Notes: generated by a model not told the origin, from the sequence alone. A stretch of DNA of 64,000 nucleotides from Agaricus subrufescens (GCA_029945375.1 CM057060.1:992001-1056000), one strand, 5' to 3'; positions 23,253 to 33,544 are shown, numbered from the stretch's first letter. A program made the numbers and translations.

Positions 23253-24257
23253 TTAACAAAACCTGTCGCTATACCTTTGTTAGAATATGTGAAAAAATAA
23301 CACCCGAGCGTCGGACATACCTCTTAAGCTTGGCTCGGCGGTCAAGAAGTGCCTCCGCCAACCGCCCCTCCTTACGTGCTTGTTTAAGCTATGTTCAAGA
23401 AAGTGTTAGCGGTGACATCTTTGGACAGAGTTTCGCCTTACCTCTTTCTTATCATCTTTCGAAAGAACGATCTTTCCAGCGCCCCAAGTCTGATACAATC
23501 GACTACTTCCATTAGCATCGGCAACAAGGAGCCAAAATATATTGACTCACTTGGTGCTGGACTCGTCAATTCTGGGAGAGGATGTGACTTCTTTCCGCTT
23601 CCTCTCTTCCTCGTGTGCCTCTTTCTTGTATTTGTTTTGGATTTTCACCCAAAACCTCTCGCGGAATCCTACCTCGTCACTATCTCCTCGAAGCTGTAGG
23701 GAGCCACCGGCAACTTCATCGACACTGAGGTACTTTTCGTAGATGTTCATGAACGCAACCATGCCATCAGGCATTATGACGGGAGTCCATTCTTCCTGAG
23801 GTCCACGAGCATCGCGATCCGCTGAGACTATGCCATGCTTGTCGCAAGAAAGGAATTTTCCTTCTCCCGTACCGGTACGAAGGTTGATTGTAGGAGAACC
23901 TGCCACACGTGTAGTGACCCAAACCTGGGCTACATCCGTTGGTGTTTGTTCCATTATCGTTTTAGGCTCTGAGTCATCCTCATTCTTGGATTTGTCCAAA
24001 TAGTGAATTACAATCCGGTTTGCGGTTGAATTGAAGTTGATGGAGAGGGGCGACGGGTCAGAAGGATGGAAGATGAATGTAGGTCCTCGAATTTCGTTAG
24101 CTTGTTCAGGAAAGACCCACATCTCAGGATCTTTGTCCTCCTCTCGTCGTTTTGAACTGCGTCCACCTTCTTCATCGCCATCGTGTCGTTTTCTCTTTTT
24201 CTTGCCTTTCTCGCCCTTGAACGTTAATTTTGAGGATCGAACTCGGTCATCAGACAT
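23253..24257 (-). CDS. FRG1-family protein (fascin-like beta-trefoil, RNA/actin binding)
   Basis: The start MSDDRVRSSKLTFKGEKGKKK carries a basic nuclear signal. A fascin-like beta-trefoil follows: QVWVTTRVAGS, EGKFLSCDKHGIVSADRDA, FMNIYEKYLSVDEV and GFRERFWVKIQNKYKK. The C-terminus reads QARKEGRLAEALLDRRAKLK and, after a last intron, SDRFC, ending at 23253; this ending is conserved in FRG1. FRG1 is linked to nucleolar and spliceosomal (C complex) RNA biology and to actin bundling; the exact role in fungi is not settled. It diverges from the L26 gene, with 141 bp between starts. Confidence 0.9.
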
Positions 24258-24398
24258 AGGAAGGAGCTAAGAGTAGTGTCACTCATAACACCCAAGCATG
24301 TGACAGATCGGTCGGCCGTGGGAAGAACTAGGTCCCCATCCGAGTGTAGCAGTCATCCCCTCGTCGTGCCCACCGTCCTCAAGAACCCACCGCCCAAA
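24258..24398. promoter_or_regulatory. Divergent promoter between FRG1 and ribosomal protein L26
   Basis: The 141-bp spacer contains an inverted repeat, TGTCAC and GTGACA separated by about 20 nt, between roughly 24279 and 24306. Related GTGA/TCAC palindromes occur in two other short divergent spacers of the window. Confidence 0.45.
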
Positions 24399-25127
24399 AT
24401 GAAGTATAATCCCGGTATGTCATAGGTCCTTCCGCTCGTTTCTCTGCCTATCTCGTGTCTCCCGGTCGAACGGTGGAATTTGGCAATGTATTGGGCTGGA
24501 TGCCACATGGGGGATGTGGATGACCTTCCTTACATGAAAGATGCTGATATGTGCATGATACTGCAGAGGTTTCCTCGTCGCGGCGCAAGTGCCGCAAGGC
24601 CCATTTCTCCGCACCCTCCTCCATCCGACGCAAGATCATGTCTTCTGGCCTCTCAAAAGAACTTAGGACCCGATACAACGTCAGTGGATGTTTTATCTCC
24701 ACGCTTAGTTACTAATTGATTCTTGCTTTAGACTCGTTCACTACCTATCCGTAAAGATGATGAAGTCAGGATCGTTAGGGGAAAGTACAAGGGACGGGAA
24801 GGGAAGGTCACACAAGTATACCGCAAGAAATGGGTGATCCATGTCGACCGTGTCCAACGCGATAAGTCAAATGGCGCAACCGTACCCATTGGCGTCCACC
24901 CTAGCAATGTTGTGATTACAACGATCAAACTAGACAAAGATCGGTATGCTCTCTCTATCCTACTTGCCCCGCTCATTCCCTGACCATCCGTCCAGCCGGG
25001 CAATTCTTGAGAGAAAGGATAGGAAGAAGACCGCCTCTGATGATGTCGAGATGGCAGACGTGTGTTACCTGTTCCCTTGCTACTATCGTTCTCGCGCTTA
25101 CATTGCTTGCCTTGAATTTTTTAGTAA
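24399..25127 (+). CDS. RPL26: 60S ribosomal protein L26 (uL24)
   Basis: Exon 1 is only MKYNP plus a split codon, followed by an intron, as is common in ribosomal protein genes. The next exons give [32 protein letters not shown], then [19 protein letters not shown], the KOW motif, and [20 protein letters not shown]. The last coding exon ends [11 protein letters not shown]. The reading then meets a GTGTGT donor, and the next acceptor (TTTTTTAG) is followed at once by TAA at 25125-25127, so the stop codon appears to be spliced on by itself. The protein is about 135-140 residues, normal for uL24, and binds 5.8S/25S rRNA near the exit tunnel. Confidence 0.95.
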
Positions 25128-25272
25128 TCCATTCTTTTCTGCTGGAGGGGTTCACAAATCCAAAAGCACTCATGTATCTATGCACAGTACAATTCATATG
25201 CCGCATGATGCCCTGTCAGCGCTTGCTCTCACTTATTACAACAAACCGACAACGGTAAAACAGCGAAACAAT

Positions 25273-26181
25273 TTAGAAAATAACATCATCATCTTTTGTA
25301 CTAAGCAGGTTTGCCGATGCTTCGTCTTCCGGTGGCGTGTTTTCGATAGCGGGTGGATCGTCCTGTGAAAAACCCTCCATCTTTGCAGCATTGTCCCTCT
25401 TCTTTTTGCCTTGTACTTTCTTAAGCCTATCGGAGGATAATGAAACAAGTATTTGTTTTAACACGGTCAGAGCGCACCTGAAGAACTCCTCTCGATCCAT
25501 TTCGTCCAACTCACTAATGATGTACTTAATTGTATTTTCCAACCTGGGTATGACAACATGTTCGATTGCATTGACCCTGCGGTTTGTTGCGCGAATAACT
25601 TCATCAAGGATCGTGAATGCCGTTTGGAGCGATGCCAATTCAACTAATGTTTCAAGAGCCTTCGCGTAGACTTCTTTTGCTTTCAGGACCTGTTGTCCTC
25701 CACGACCCAAACCCGTCAAATTGAAATCTATTGATGTGATTGAGTGATATCACTCGATCGTCTGACTGAGGGCATACCGGATCCTGCAACTCGATCAGAC
25801 TCAAAAGCGGGCAAGACGACCCCAGATACGTTCTCTTGCTTAGCCTTAACCCTGAAAGTGGCCTGCTTTGCTTGCTCTTGCACCAGGTATGATATATCGC
25901 CGGTAGCATAAGTCACTTCAGCCATCGAGAACGAGGCAAGTTGCATGACTTTTCCCATTTTCCGTTTCGCCTGATCTTTGATATTTGGTTGAACTTCACA
26001 GGATAAGTAAAGGTCATACCTCGTCGACTTTCCTAAGAATGGCCCTAAACCTAGTCGTTAAAGCATCGCGTTTTTTAGCCAGTAACGAGTGGCCAGTTTG
26101 AGCTCCCTTTAGCCTTAACTTCGTGTTGGTAAGTGCCATGCGAGTAGCGAAGACATTCTCGCGGGCACCTGCGCCAGACAT
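25273..26181 (-). CDS. VMA8: V-type proton ATPase subunit D
   Basis: The start [19 protein letters not shown] leads into a long helix with [17 protein letters not shown] and [11 protein letters not shown], the central-stalk coiled coil. It continues with [18 protein letters not shown], then [17 protein letters not shown], and after an intron [32 protein letters not shown] and [12 protein letters not shown], the return helix. The end is [10 protein letters not shown] plus an acidic tail. Subunit D is the rotor axle of V1, coupling ATP hydrolysis to proton pumping in vacuole and endosome. The length is normal. It converges with L26 (146 bp apart), and a tRNA-Phe gene lies 109 bp upstream on the opposite strand. 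Confidence 0.95.
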
Positions 26182-26289
26182 GATGAGTGGTGAACGTTCG
26201 GTGAACAATGATCACAGTGGAGGAAGCCGAATCTGTCGAAGTGTGAGTGATTAGGAAATGTGATCGTCAGTGAACTAACAAGTGTTGTC

Positions 26290-26371
26290 GGGGGCATAGC
26301 TCAGTTGGGAGAGCAGTAGACTGAAGAAAACCTGTGTTCTAAAGGTCCCGCGTTCGATCCGCGGTGCCCCC
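26290..26371 (+). tRNA. tRNA-Phe (GAA) with a 10-nt intron
   Basis: The acceptor GGGGGCA pairs with TGCCCCC. The D arm is GCTC..GAGC. The anticodon loop starts CTGAAG, with U33 and anticodon GAA, and the T arm is CCGCG-TTCGATC-CGCGG. After position 37 there is a 10-nt intron (26327-26336), leaving a 72-nt body. The anticodon stem has a G27-A43 mismatch. A T-run just downstream serves as Pol III terminator. Confidence 0.93.
26327..26336 (+). other. tRNA-Phe intron
   Basis: Ten bases after anticodon position 37, the canonical site for the tRNA splicing endonuclease. Confidence 0.75.
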
Positions 26372-26487
26372 ATATTTTTTTCACTAAGCTAATCTGTCCA
26401 CTACCAACATCACTTTTCATTCACTTGCATCAGCGCTGACCTAATAGGGTCTCTGTCAGGACAAAATTAAAAAAGAAGCAATACCAA

Positions 26488-26580
26488 CGACGCCAGCAGG
26501 ATTTGAACCTGCGCCCTCAAAGAGGAACAGATAGCAACCGAAGTTCGAATCTGTCGCCGTAACCACTTGGCTATAGCGCC
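26488..26580 (-). tRNA. tRNA-Ser (CGA) with an 11-nt intron
   Basis: Read on the minus strand the gene begins GGCGCTATAGCCAAGTGG and ends in the T arm and TGGCGTC. The anticodon stem is ACAGA/TCTGT around TTCGAA, giving anticodon CGA, then an intron of 11 nt. The long variable arm is that of a class II tRNA. Budding yeast tRNA-Ser(CGA) also has an intron. A T-run downstream on the minus strand terminates transcription. Confidence 0.93.
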
Positions 26581-26679
26581 GGCGGGGAATAATTTGCTCT
26601 AGTTTCTGTCGTGTTCTGAGGCCCGTGGTGGGCCCTATAGTCAACAAATCATTATCTCAAACCATCACATTTACATTTT

Positions 26680-27746
26680 TCACAGACGAACTACGGACCA
26701 AACCAAGAGGCTCATATTAGCCCCTAGAGAACCAGCTGAGCGGAAAAAATGGTCCACTAGTTTAACTTCGACTTTGACTGTCCCTTTCTTGAATACAGTA
26801 TCATCCCATAAATCTGTCCAAGTCTCAGGTGAATGACAGAACATTCGATGGCCACCAGCATAGATCCTCGATTGATCAGTGCCCTTCGCCGCCTGACCAC
26901 CATGACTGCCGAATATAACAGATCCCGATTCTGAGGACAATAAAGTAGCCAACTGTCTCGCAAGGGCTAGCTGCTTCTCTTCGTCGAATAAATGAAAGAA
27001 AGAGGAAGCATGTATCGCGGATATATGACCTTGTAAGGGAGTAAGTGATGTTAATACCTTGAGATCAGTTGGTCTAGGCGCTGATGGGGGAGAGTAGAAT
27101 GGCTCTCGAGGCTCGATAAAAGTGGAACTGAAGGCATCTCCGCGCACGAAGCCTACAGGAAAAGTCTCAGGCGATGATTTGAATAACTCGTGTCCAAAGT
27201 TCCAGAATTCTAGAAACGAAGACTAGGCTTGGATATTCGAAAGTGACGAATCAGGTTATACCTTCGTAGATATCAGAGGCGATGGCGTTCTCGACCGGCC
27301 AACCGTCTACCACAGCTTTTCGTATATCATTTCCAACTTACGCGAAATGTTAAGTGTGTTTCTTGCTGCAGCCGTAGATAAAACGCACAGCAGCAGGCAA
27401 CATCGAGTATGATTGCATCAGGCCGCGTCTTCAGAAGCTGACGAGCGTATCTGTATCCTGGTAGGCGGGCGATCTTCAAGCTGGAGGATCAATATGTATT
27501 GCGTCAAGATATTGAGTTGTTTAATTAAATTACGGTAGCTTACCTTGTGAATGAGAAGTTTTGGATACAAGGGTACTTGTGTGTCTCATAAGCTCTCTTC
27601 TGTACCTCTACGATATGATTTCTTAATTCATCACTATCTTGTATTCCAGTTTGAGACTTGAAGAATTCCGCTTCCTGTTCACTGAGGTTCAGAAGTTTTG
27701 GATCAAGTGGGGAAATATGGACGTGAATGACATTGTCCTGCGACAT
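26680..27746 (-). CDS. SAM-dependent methyltransferase-like protein (fungal family)
   Basis: The start exon (27746-27540) reads MSQDNVIHVHISPLDPKLL and a helical region. Next comes ARLPGYRYARQLLKTRPDAI and, across an intron, LDVACCFGNDIRKA, which matches methyltransferase motif I (hxxGxGxG-like, with CCFGND replacing the usual Gly-rich turn). It continues with VVDGWPVENAIASDIYE, an acidic residue at the end of strand 2 for the ribose, then FWNFGHELF, GFVRGDAFSSTF, and HISAIHASSFFHLFDEEKQL. The family is frequent in basidiomycetes and often clusters with secondary metabolism, but the substrate is unknown and nothing beside it suggests a pathway. Two tRNA-Ser genes flank it in opposite orientation. 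Confidence 0.8.
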
Positions 27747-27862
27747 TGGCAGGAAAGTGAGTAAGCACAGGATGAGGTGCAGGACTGCAAATGCAACCTT
27801 GAACTGAACTTCTAAATTAACGAGAAGGAGCTGGCTATGCAGATAAAAGACAGGGGTAAGAA

Positions 27863-27944
27863 GGCGCTATAGCCAAGTGGTTACGGCGACAGATTAGAAA
27901 TCTGTTCCTCTTTGAGGGCGCAGGTTCGAATCCTGCTGGCGTCG
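27863..27944 (+). tRNA. tRNA-Ser (AGA), no intron
   Basis: The body is almost identical to the CGA gene at 26488-26580: GGCGCTATAGCCAAGTGG, the same variable arm CCTCTTTGAGGGC and the T arm GGTTCGAATCC. The anticodon stem ACAGA/TCTGT encloses TTAGAAA, anticodon AGA. There is no intron. A T5 run about 20 nt downstream can terminate Pol III. Confidence 0.95.
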
Positions 27945-28159
27945 GATGATTTGACCTCCTTTTTCTCCCCACAACCTAGTCTTCAGAAGAACCACGTATC
28001 CATAGCGTTATATCACTGGTGTAAGGCACAAGTCATTTGAGAGGACAATAGACCGGGTAGCCTAGTTTATTCGGGTGTCATCGTCCGATTTTAATCCCCA
28101 AGCCTATCTCAATACCCATGATTATATATATTCGTCGTATATACAGTAACACAAGTTCC

Positions 28160-29416
28160 TCAGTGAATAGTGTACTTTCCATAATTCTTCTCGGGATCAA
28201 AGACCTAAAGGAGATTTAGTGAGAGGTTTCTGTTCTAATGAAAATGACATACCTCCCACCGCGACGCAGGGAATATATGCTTGTTACGCTGATACCAACC
28301 TCGCTCCACAACCTTTCCAGCATGCGATTCATCTTTCTCTCTGGTGGCATCGGCTAAAAGACGAACGTCGTCATGGACGTCAAAATTAAACAGAGGCCCT
28401 GATTTTCCCCTGGCTTTATTGACGATGAAGTCGTAAAAGGTGTAATGCTGTGAACATTGATGAGAATAGGACAAAAGTAGGTGAAATCCCGCATACATGG
28501 GGTATAATAAGGTCCTCCTGGAGGTGTGTCAATGGGGCGCTGTTTTCATGGGGTAGGCTTCACATACCTTGATGTACATAAGATTGTCCACGCTAATACC
28601 CCGTAGTTCTGGAAATTGTTGCCGACATTTTTCGAGGAACGTTGCAACGTCGTCGCCCTTTTTGCACTACCATAATCGATGTTAGTGACATATTGGAATA
28701 TAAGGAAAGCATACTTACAACTACACTCTTGCGGTGACCGCTGCCATCCCAGTAAGAGTAGGTAATTTCGATATCTTCCTTCTTCATCTGCTCCTGCCTC
28801 GTGAGCCATTCCACCCGCAGTCGCTCCCGCTCCCGTCGTTCAGCTTCTTCGCGATCACGATCAGGAAGAAATGAGGTGTCCACATCAGGATTCTTGTGAG
28901 AGCGACTGCGTTTTGTTGGCGGAGCATCTTCCTCGTCCTCCTTCCCTTTTGAAGACCCTTCCCGAGATATAACTTCTTCGTTTTCCTCATCGTCTAGCGC
29001 AAAAGAAAGAGTGGCTTTGGCAACTTTTTTACGCTTCTTAATTTTTCTTGCGTCATCCCTAAACATATTCTCCATACACTGTCAGCGAAGATACTTTGGA
29101 CAACTGGAGTCGAAAGGCGCCAACGGAGTACAGAGACATACTTGAGTTCATTGGTGCGCGCCGCTTCCCGGAGCTTTTGTTCCTCAAGCTCTTTCCGCCT
29201 CTGCTGGAAGTCTTCAAGTTTCACCAGGCCAATGGTGCTATTCTTGAGAGACTCTTCCATAGAATCATTCTGGCCAACGAACCGATTAGTAGAGGGGCGA
29301 GCTTTTTCGGTTTCATTGATGAGATTCTGCTTCTGGCGCTCATACTCTTCGCGAGCTTGAAGACGCTGCTTTACGAGCGCATCCTCTCTGCGTCCTTCCA
29401 TCTTGTTTGTGGCCAT
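28160..29416 (-). CDS. FAM50/XAP5-family protein
   Basis: The N-terminus starts [20 protein letters not shown], a long charged helix. The next exon has the basic and acidic tracts [18 protein letters not shown] and [14 protein letters not shown], then the conserved XAP5 domain: [76 protein letters not shown]. It ends [18 protein letters not shown] and [12 protein letters not shown], the near-invariant C-terminus of the family. Human FAM50A is a spliceosome C-complex protein and plant XCT acts in small RNA and clock biology. The gene diverges from mitochondrial uS13. Confidence 0.94.
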
Positions 29417-29523
29417 AGTTGGGGTGGAGTGGGTAGGGTTGAGGTGTATGTGACACCGGTCACAAGCATGGGGGAACTTGTGACTGACGAGTTTCCTCTG
29501 AATACTCTCCCCACCGCGTCGGG
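29417..29523. promoter_or_regulatory. Divergent promoter between FAM50 and uS13m
   Basis: The 107-bp spacer holds two overlapping inverted repeats. GTGAC (29450) and GTCAC (29459) are 4 nt apart, and GTCACAAG (29459-29466) is mirrored by CTTGTGAC at 29477-29484. It suggests a dimeric factor site serving both genes. Confidence 0.5.
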
Positions 29524-30121
29524 ATGGTGCATGTTCTGGGAGTCCAGCTGAGGGACCAATGCATCACAAGGGTGCGTATTCGTAGCTTGTTAATACAGCT
29601 CGCAACTCATTTCAGCTCAGATTGCACTGATGCAGTTCTATGGCGTCGGACGGAAGACTGCTCACCGGATTTGTGCTCGTCTGCAGATCCATGACCGCGC
29701 CAGAATCAAAGACCTGACTCCCCTTCAAAGCACTGCTCTCGCCTCACTTCTGTCCTCTCCGTCAACAGTGCCCGCGCCACCCAAATATCCTCTTGCCTCT
29801 CCGAATTACGTCGCACCACTACCCTCGACACCGGTCCAGGATATTCAAGCTAAATTCGCCACTCGCTGGGAAGAGCTAGATAAACAACGGCAAGCTTCGC
29901 CTCTACAGCGTAATCCACAAAAAAGGCCGTTTGTCGACCCCTTGAAGAACTTCAAGATTGAGTCGGAGTTGAGGTCAGAGATTCGGGAGAACATTCTCCA
30001 CCAGAGAATGATTGGAAGTTACGTTGGAAAGAGGCATGCCATGCAACTTCCCGTCAGAGGACAAAATACCCAAAACAACGCAAAGACGGCCAAGAAACTC
30101 AATACGCTAAATCGTTATTAA
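29524..30121 (+). CDS. Mitochondrial small-subunit ribosomal protein uS13
   Basis: I start at the ATG at 29524 because MVHVLGVQLRDQCITR, spliced from 29571 to the second of two adjacent acceptors, joins IALMQFYGVGRKTAHR in frame and reproduces the usual uS13 N-terminus. The helix-two-turn-helix is GVGRKTAHRICARLQI, followed by KDLTPLQSTALASLL. The remainder (29760-30121) is a Pro-rich extension, then RSEIRENILHQRMIGSYVG and KRHAMQLPVRGQNTQNNAKT, the conserved basic end that contacts rRNA. At about 180 residues it is longer than bacterial S13, as in fungal mitochondria. Confidence 0.9.
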
Positions 30122-30360
30122 TCGACCTGTGGAGTTCACGAGGGGCGGGTTCTGTGGCTATCAACGATGCGTGTAGACCACCATGCATCCTCGTATCATC
30201 TTATCTGTACGGGGGACCTAGACTAATGCATTGTAACTTCAGCACAGCGTGTTCATTGACGGTGCATAACATAGACACGCAAAGGCTTTTTTTCAGTTCG
30301 ACCAACGAGACGATTATTATATGGACGGAAAACTGTGGTCAGTTCTTGCTATTCGTGACC

Positions 30361-30774
30361 CTAAGAAGCACTCTCGTCCGACTTCTTGAGATATTCAATG
30401 ACCTGTTGAACACTGGGGTTCCGACTGCTTTCAATAGTTCCACGGGCGAGAGAGTCTAAGATCCAAATTAATCTTTTAGATGCCAATTTGTGCCCTTGTT
30501 GCCTCTCACCAGCGTCAGTACCAGGACGAGTAATAGTAAAATAGTGGGGCTCCCATCCACTCAGGCGCAGAGGAACGCCCTCGAGGGACAGACCAGTTCT
30601 CCAACCTAGGGCCTCCGCTAGTTCCTTGTCTATGTACAAGGTTTCACCGTCTAATGTGACTTTGAAGTCTCTCGTCGATACCAAACGACGAGTGATTAAA
30701 CTGCGCCCCCGGGCTGACACTGAAGGACGAAGGTGTCGTGCAGTGATTCTTCGGCAGGAACGAAGATGGAGCAT
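30361..30774 (-). CDS. Conserved small protein, probably mitochondrial
   Basis: A single exon of 137 codons, MLHLRSCRRITARHLRPSV..., begins with an Arg/Ser-rich, acid-free helix of the kind that acts as a mitochondrial presequence (RSLITRRLVSTRDFK could hold the cleavage region). The mature part reads KVTLDGETLYIDKELAEALGW and EPHYFTITRPGTDAGER, and ends YLKKSDESAS. I do not recognise the fold. It diverges from the Doc-type gene, 56 bp apart. Conservation is suggested only by the uninterrupted frame and presequence. Confidence 0.6.
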   Translation of the reverse strand: MLHLRSCRRITARHLRPSVSARGRSLITRRLVSTRDFKVTLDGETLYIDKELAEALGWRTGLSLEGVPLRLSGWEPHYFTITRPGTDAGERQQGHKLASKRLIWILDSLARGTIESSRNPSVQQVIEYLKKSDESAS

Positions 30775-30830
30775 GCTATTTCAGGGTTCACCATCAATTC
30801 AAATGCATTCTTCACCCAACACCGTGTAAT

Positions 30831-31267
30831 GGCAGCTCGTGTCGTTCGACTATCTAGTTCATTCAGTTCGGAATATGCTCGGCGAATCAATGCTCAGATA
30901 GTCTATCCAGCCAAGTCGGTGGTCGTGAAACCGAATGAGCTTGAATCCGCTCTCTCCCGAGCTGTCAATGTCTTCAGTTATGAACCTTACCGTGCAGCTC
31001 GGTATTTAGCCGCATCCTTATCCTATGGTATCATAAAAGGGCATCCATTCATGGACGGAAACAAGCGAACGGGTAACCTTCGATCAAGGTTAAGCTCTAC
31101 GCATTTATACTCATTTATCACCAGCCTTCTTCCTAGCCAATGAGTATGTTCGCGCTATGGGAGACCCTGGACTGGTGGGCGGTGATGAACGTATCGAGGA
31201 TATTGCTCAACGATATTTGGATGTTGCTGCGGAAAAATTAGGGGTAGAGGGTTTATCTCGTTGGTAG
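30831..31267 (+). CDS. Fic/Doc-family protein (death-on-curing type)
   Basis: Two exons join across an intron (31074-31129) to form HPFMDGNKRTAFFLANEY, the Fic active-site motif HPFxDGNKR. The catalytic His and the Asp/Asn/Arg are present, but Lys stands where AMPylating Fic enzymes have Gly, which is the Doc-type variant, known in phage P1 as a kinase-like enzyme acting on elongation factor EF-Tu. Before the motif comes SLSYGIIKG, and the end is DIAQRYLDVAAEKLGVEGLSRW. The start MAARVVRLSSSFSSEYARRI matches the length (about 127 residues) of Doc proteins; an in-frame ATG at 30733 would give a longer form overlapping the neighbour. No antidote-like gene (a Phd homologue) is seen nearby. Target in fungi unknown. 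Confidence 0.85.
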
Positions 31268-31517
31268 CTCCGAGTTAGCTTGATGCATCCTTGAGAGGTG
31301 ACTTGAATAAATAGCAATACAACGAGGCACCCAAAGTTCACTGTTCGACGTCGAAGACTTGGCTGCGTTTTATGCATGAGGCCACAATAAGCGGGATAGA
31401 TCCCATTTGTTTCGGACAAATGAGATTGTTGTCACAAGGATGTGTGAAGAGTGTGCGTGACACCAATAAGTAACTACCTGCAACCATCCCCAACATCGGG
31501 CTCCAAGTGTACATGAT

Positions 31518-32297
31518 ATGGCATCAAAGAATCTAAAGAGCATCGGCGAAGACCTCTGGAAAAGTCGGACGGAAAAAATCGTAAGATTATACTCCAACTG
31601 TTCTACTCTTTCGTCTAACTTACACAGAATGCAGAGCTGTTCGCACTCACTTACGGTGCCTTGGTAGTCCAACTCATTCAAGATTATGAGGACTATGATC
31701 AGGTCAATAAAGAGCTCGAGAAGATGGGATATAATATCGGCACGCGTCTCATCGAAGATTTCCTGGCAAAGTCGAATATAGGCCGCTGCGCAGACTTTAA
31801 GGAAACAGGCGAGGTTGTTGCAAAGGTATATATTAATTCATAACCTGTAAAGGGCACTATCTAAGCGCTCTCTGGTCTATCTCCAGGTAGGATTCAAGGC
31901 CTTCCTGAATATCACACCTGCCGTTACACATGGCGCTCCTCCACCACCTGCCTCTCCAAAGCCAGATTCGTCGGGTGCACAACCTCCTGCGGCATCGTGG
32001 TTTACTCTTACCTTTGATGACAACCCATTAGCGGAATTCGTCGAGCTACCTGACGAGGTATTAGAGGGCGGCCTTTGGTTCAGTAATGTTCTCTGTGGCG
32101 TTATCCGAGGAGCTTTAGAAATGGTATTTTTTTCCGAATTCACTTTGCTCATGTCATCTTCTAACACACCTCGTCAGGCTCAGATGCAAGTTCAAGCAGA
32201 GTTTCTTTCTGATGTTCTTCGTGGAGATGAGACTACCGAGATTCGTGTAAAACTAGTAAAATACCTAGAGGAGGAGGTACCTATCGGGGATGATTAG
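31518..32297 (+). CDS. BET3: TRAPP complex subunit Bet3 (TRAPPC3)
   Basis: The start [21 protein letters not shown] is spliced to [20 protein letters not shown]. It is followed by [20 protein letters not shown] and NIGRC. That Cys is the conserved residue near the hydrophobic channel which is acylated in human TRAPPC3. Then come [55 protein letters not shown], and [19 protein letters not shown]. Bet3 is a core subunit of TRAPP, the exchange factor for Rab Ypt1 in ER-to-Golgi tethering. An insert of about 15 Pro/Ala-rich residues ([16 protein letters not shown]) sits before the FTLTF strand. Confidence 0.95.
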
Positions 32298-32430
32298 ATG
32301 TAGCCTCGGTGTACGATGTAACTTGTAAATTTTGGGCATTCAGTTTCCTTGTGCGAATGAATTGTATATGAGGCCGCTCGGACAATTTTTGATCGCTTCG
32401 TCTATTTTTTCACCTCCACCTACTACCGGA

Positions 32431-33544
32431 ATGTCGCGGCCAGAGCTGATAGCTCCTCCAGAGATCGTAAGTAAACCGTCATTCGCAGCATCCCCTACTT
32501 CCTCAATATCAGGATAGTACTATGGCGATTCAGAAGCCAAAAAATACACTCAAAAGTAGGTCGTCAAATTTCTCATTTACGCAAAGTAACTAACATTGTA
32601 AAGCACCCGCAATCAACAGATCCAGGCAGATATGACTTATAGAGCCTTAGAATTACTAAATCTGCCTCCGGAAGAACCAGCTTTCCTCCTTGATATCGGT
32701 TGTGGTTCAGGGCTTTCTGGAGAGATCTTGGACGAGGAGGGGTATACATGGGTAGGCGTTGACATTGCACCCAGCATGTTAGGTATGCAATATCCCTGCT
32801 TTCTCGCTTTTTCAAGATGGAATTTGAACTCTGCTGTAGAAGTTGCATTGGAGAGGGAAGTGGAGGGTGATCTTTTTCTTCAAGACATTGGTCAGGGATT
32901 TGGCTTTCGACCAGGAAGTTTTGACGGCGCAATAAGGTACATTGCTTCATCACCTCATTTCATTCCCTCTATGAACACATGCCGACCGCAGTATATCTGT
33001 TCTACAATGGCTACTGAATGCAGAAACTTCCCATCCTACATCATCTCCGCCGCACCGCCTACAACGCTTCTTCACTACTCTTCACTCCGCCCTTCGTAAT
33101 CCTTCCCGCGCAGTTTTCCAATTTTATCCTTCGTCTGACGATCAAATTCAATTGATAACGTCTATCGCGCAAAAAGCTGGCTTTGGTGGTGGTATAGTTG
33201 TTGATTATCCAAACTCAAAAAAGGCGAAGAAGGTTTTCTTGTGTCTCTTGGTTGGAGGTGGTGGTGGGCAGCAAGAGATGCCGAAAGGTTTAGAAGGGGC
33301 TGAGGAGGAAGATAGTAAAGTGAGATTTGAAAGGAGGAGGGACAGGGAGAAACTAAGAGGAAGGAGTGGTATACGGAAGAAAGTCAAGGACAAAGACTGG
33401 ATTTTGAAGAAGAAAGAGGTAAACCTTTATGGTATCCGTAGCGACTATATGCTCACGTTCTTTCAGTTATACCGAAGGCGCGGCAAGGGGGATGTACCCA
33501 GAGATTCTAAATACACAGGACGGAAGCGCAAACCGACTTTCTAG
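32431..33544 (+). CDS. BUD23: 18S rRNA (guanine-N7) methyltransferase Bud23
   Basis: The start exon encodes [12 protein letters not shown] and is spliced to [12 protein letters not shown], then [19 protein letters not shown]. The SAM motif [19 protein letters not shown] follows, with [27 protein letters not shown], and [14 protein letters not shown]. The C-terminal half reads [34 protein letters not shown], a basic stretch with [15 protein letters not shown], and [21 protein letters not shown]. Bud23 with its partner Trm112 methylates G1575 (yeast numbering) in 18S rRNA during 40S maturation. The WBSCR22-type C-terminal domain is complete. It converges with BCS1, 57 bp apart. Confidence 0.95.

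Noticed and set aside
28018..28100. Stretch resembling a decayed tRNA after the Ser(AGA) gene
   Set aside because: A few short words (for example ATAGACCG) match tRNA-Phe, but no acceptor stem or T arm pairs, so the likeness may be chance.
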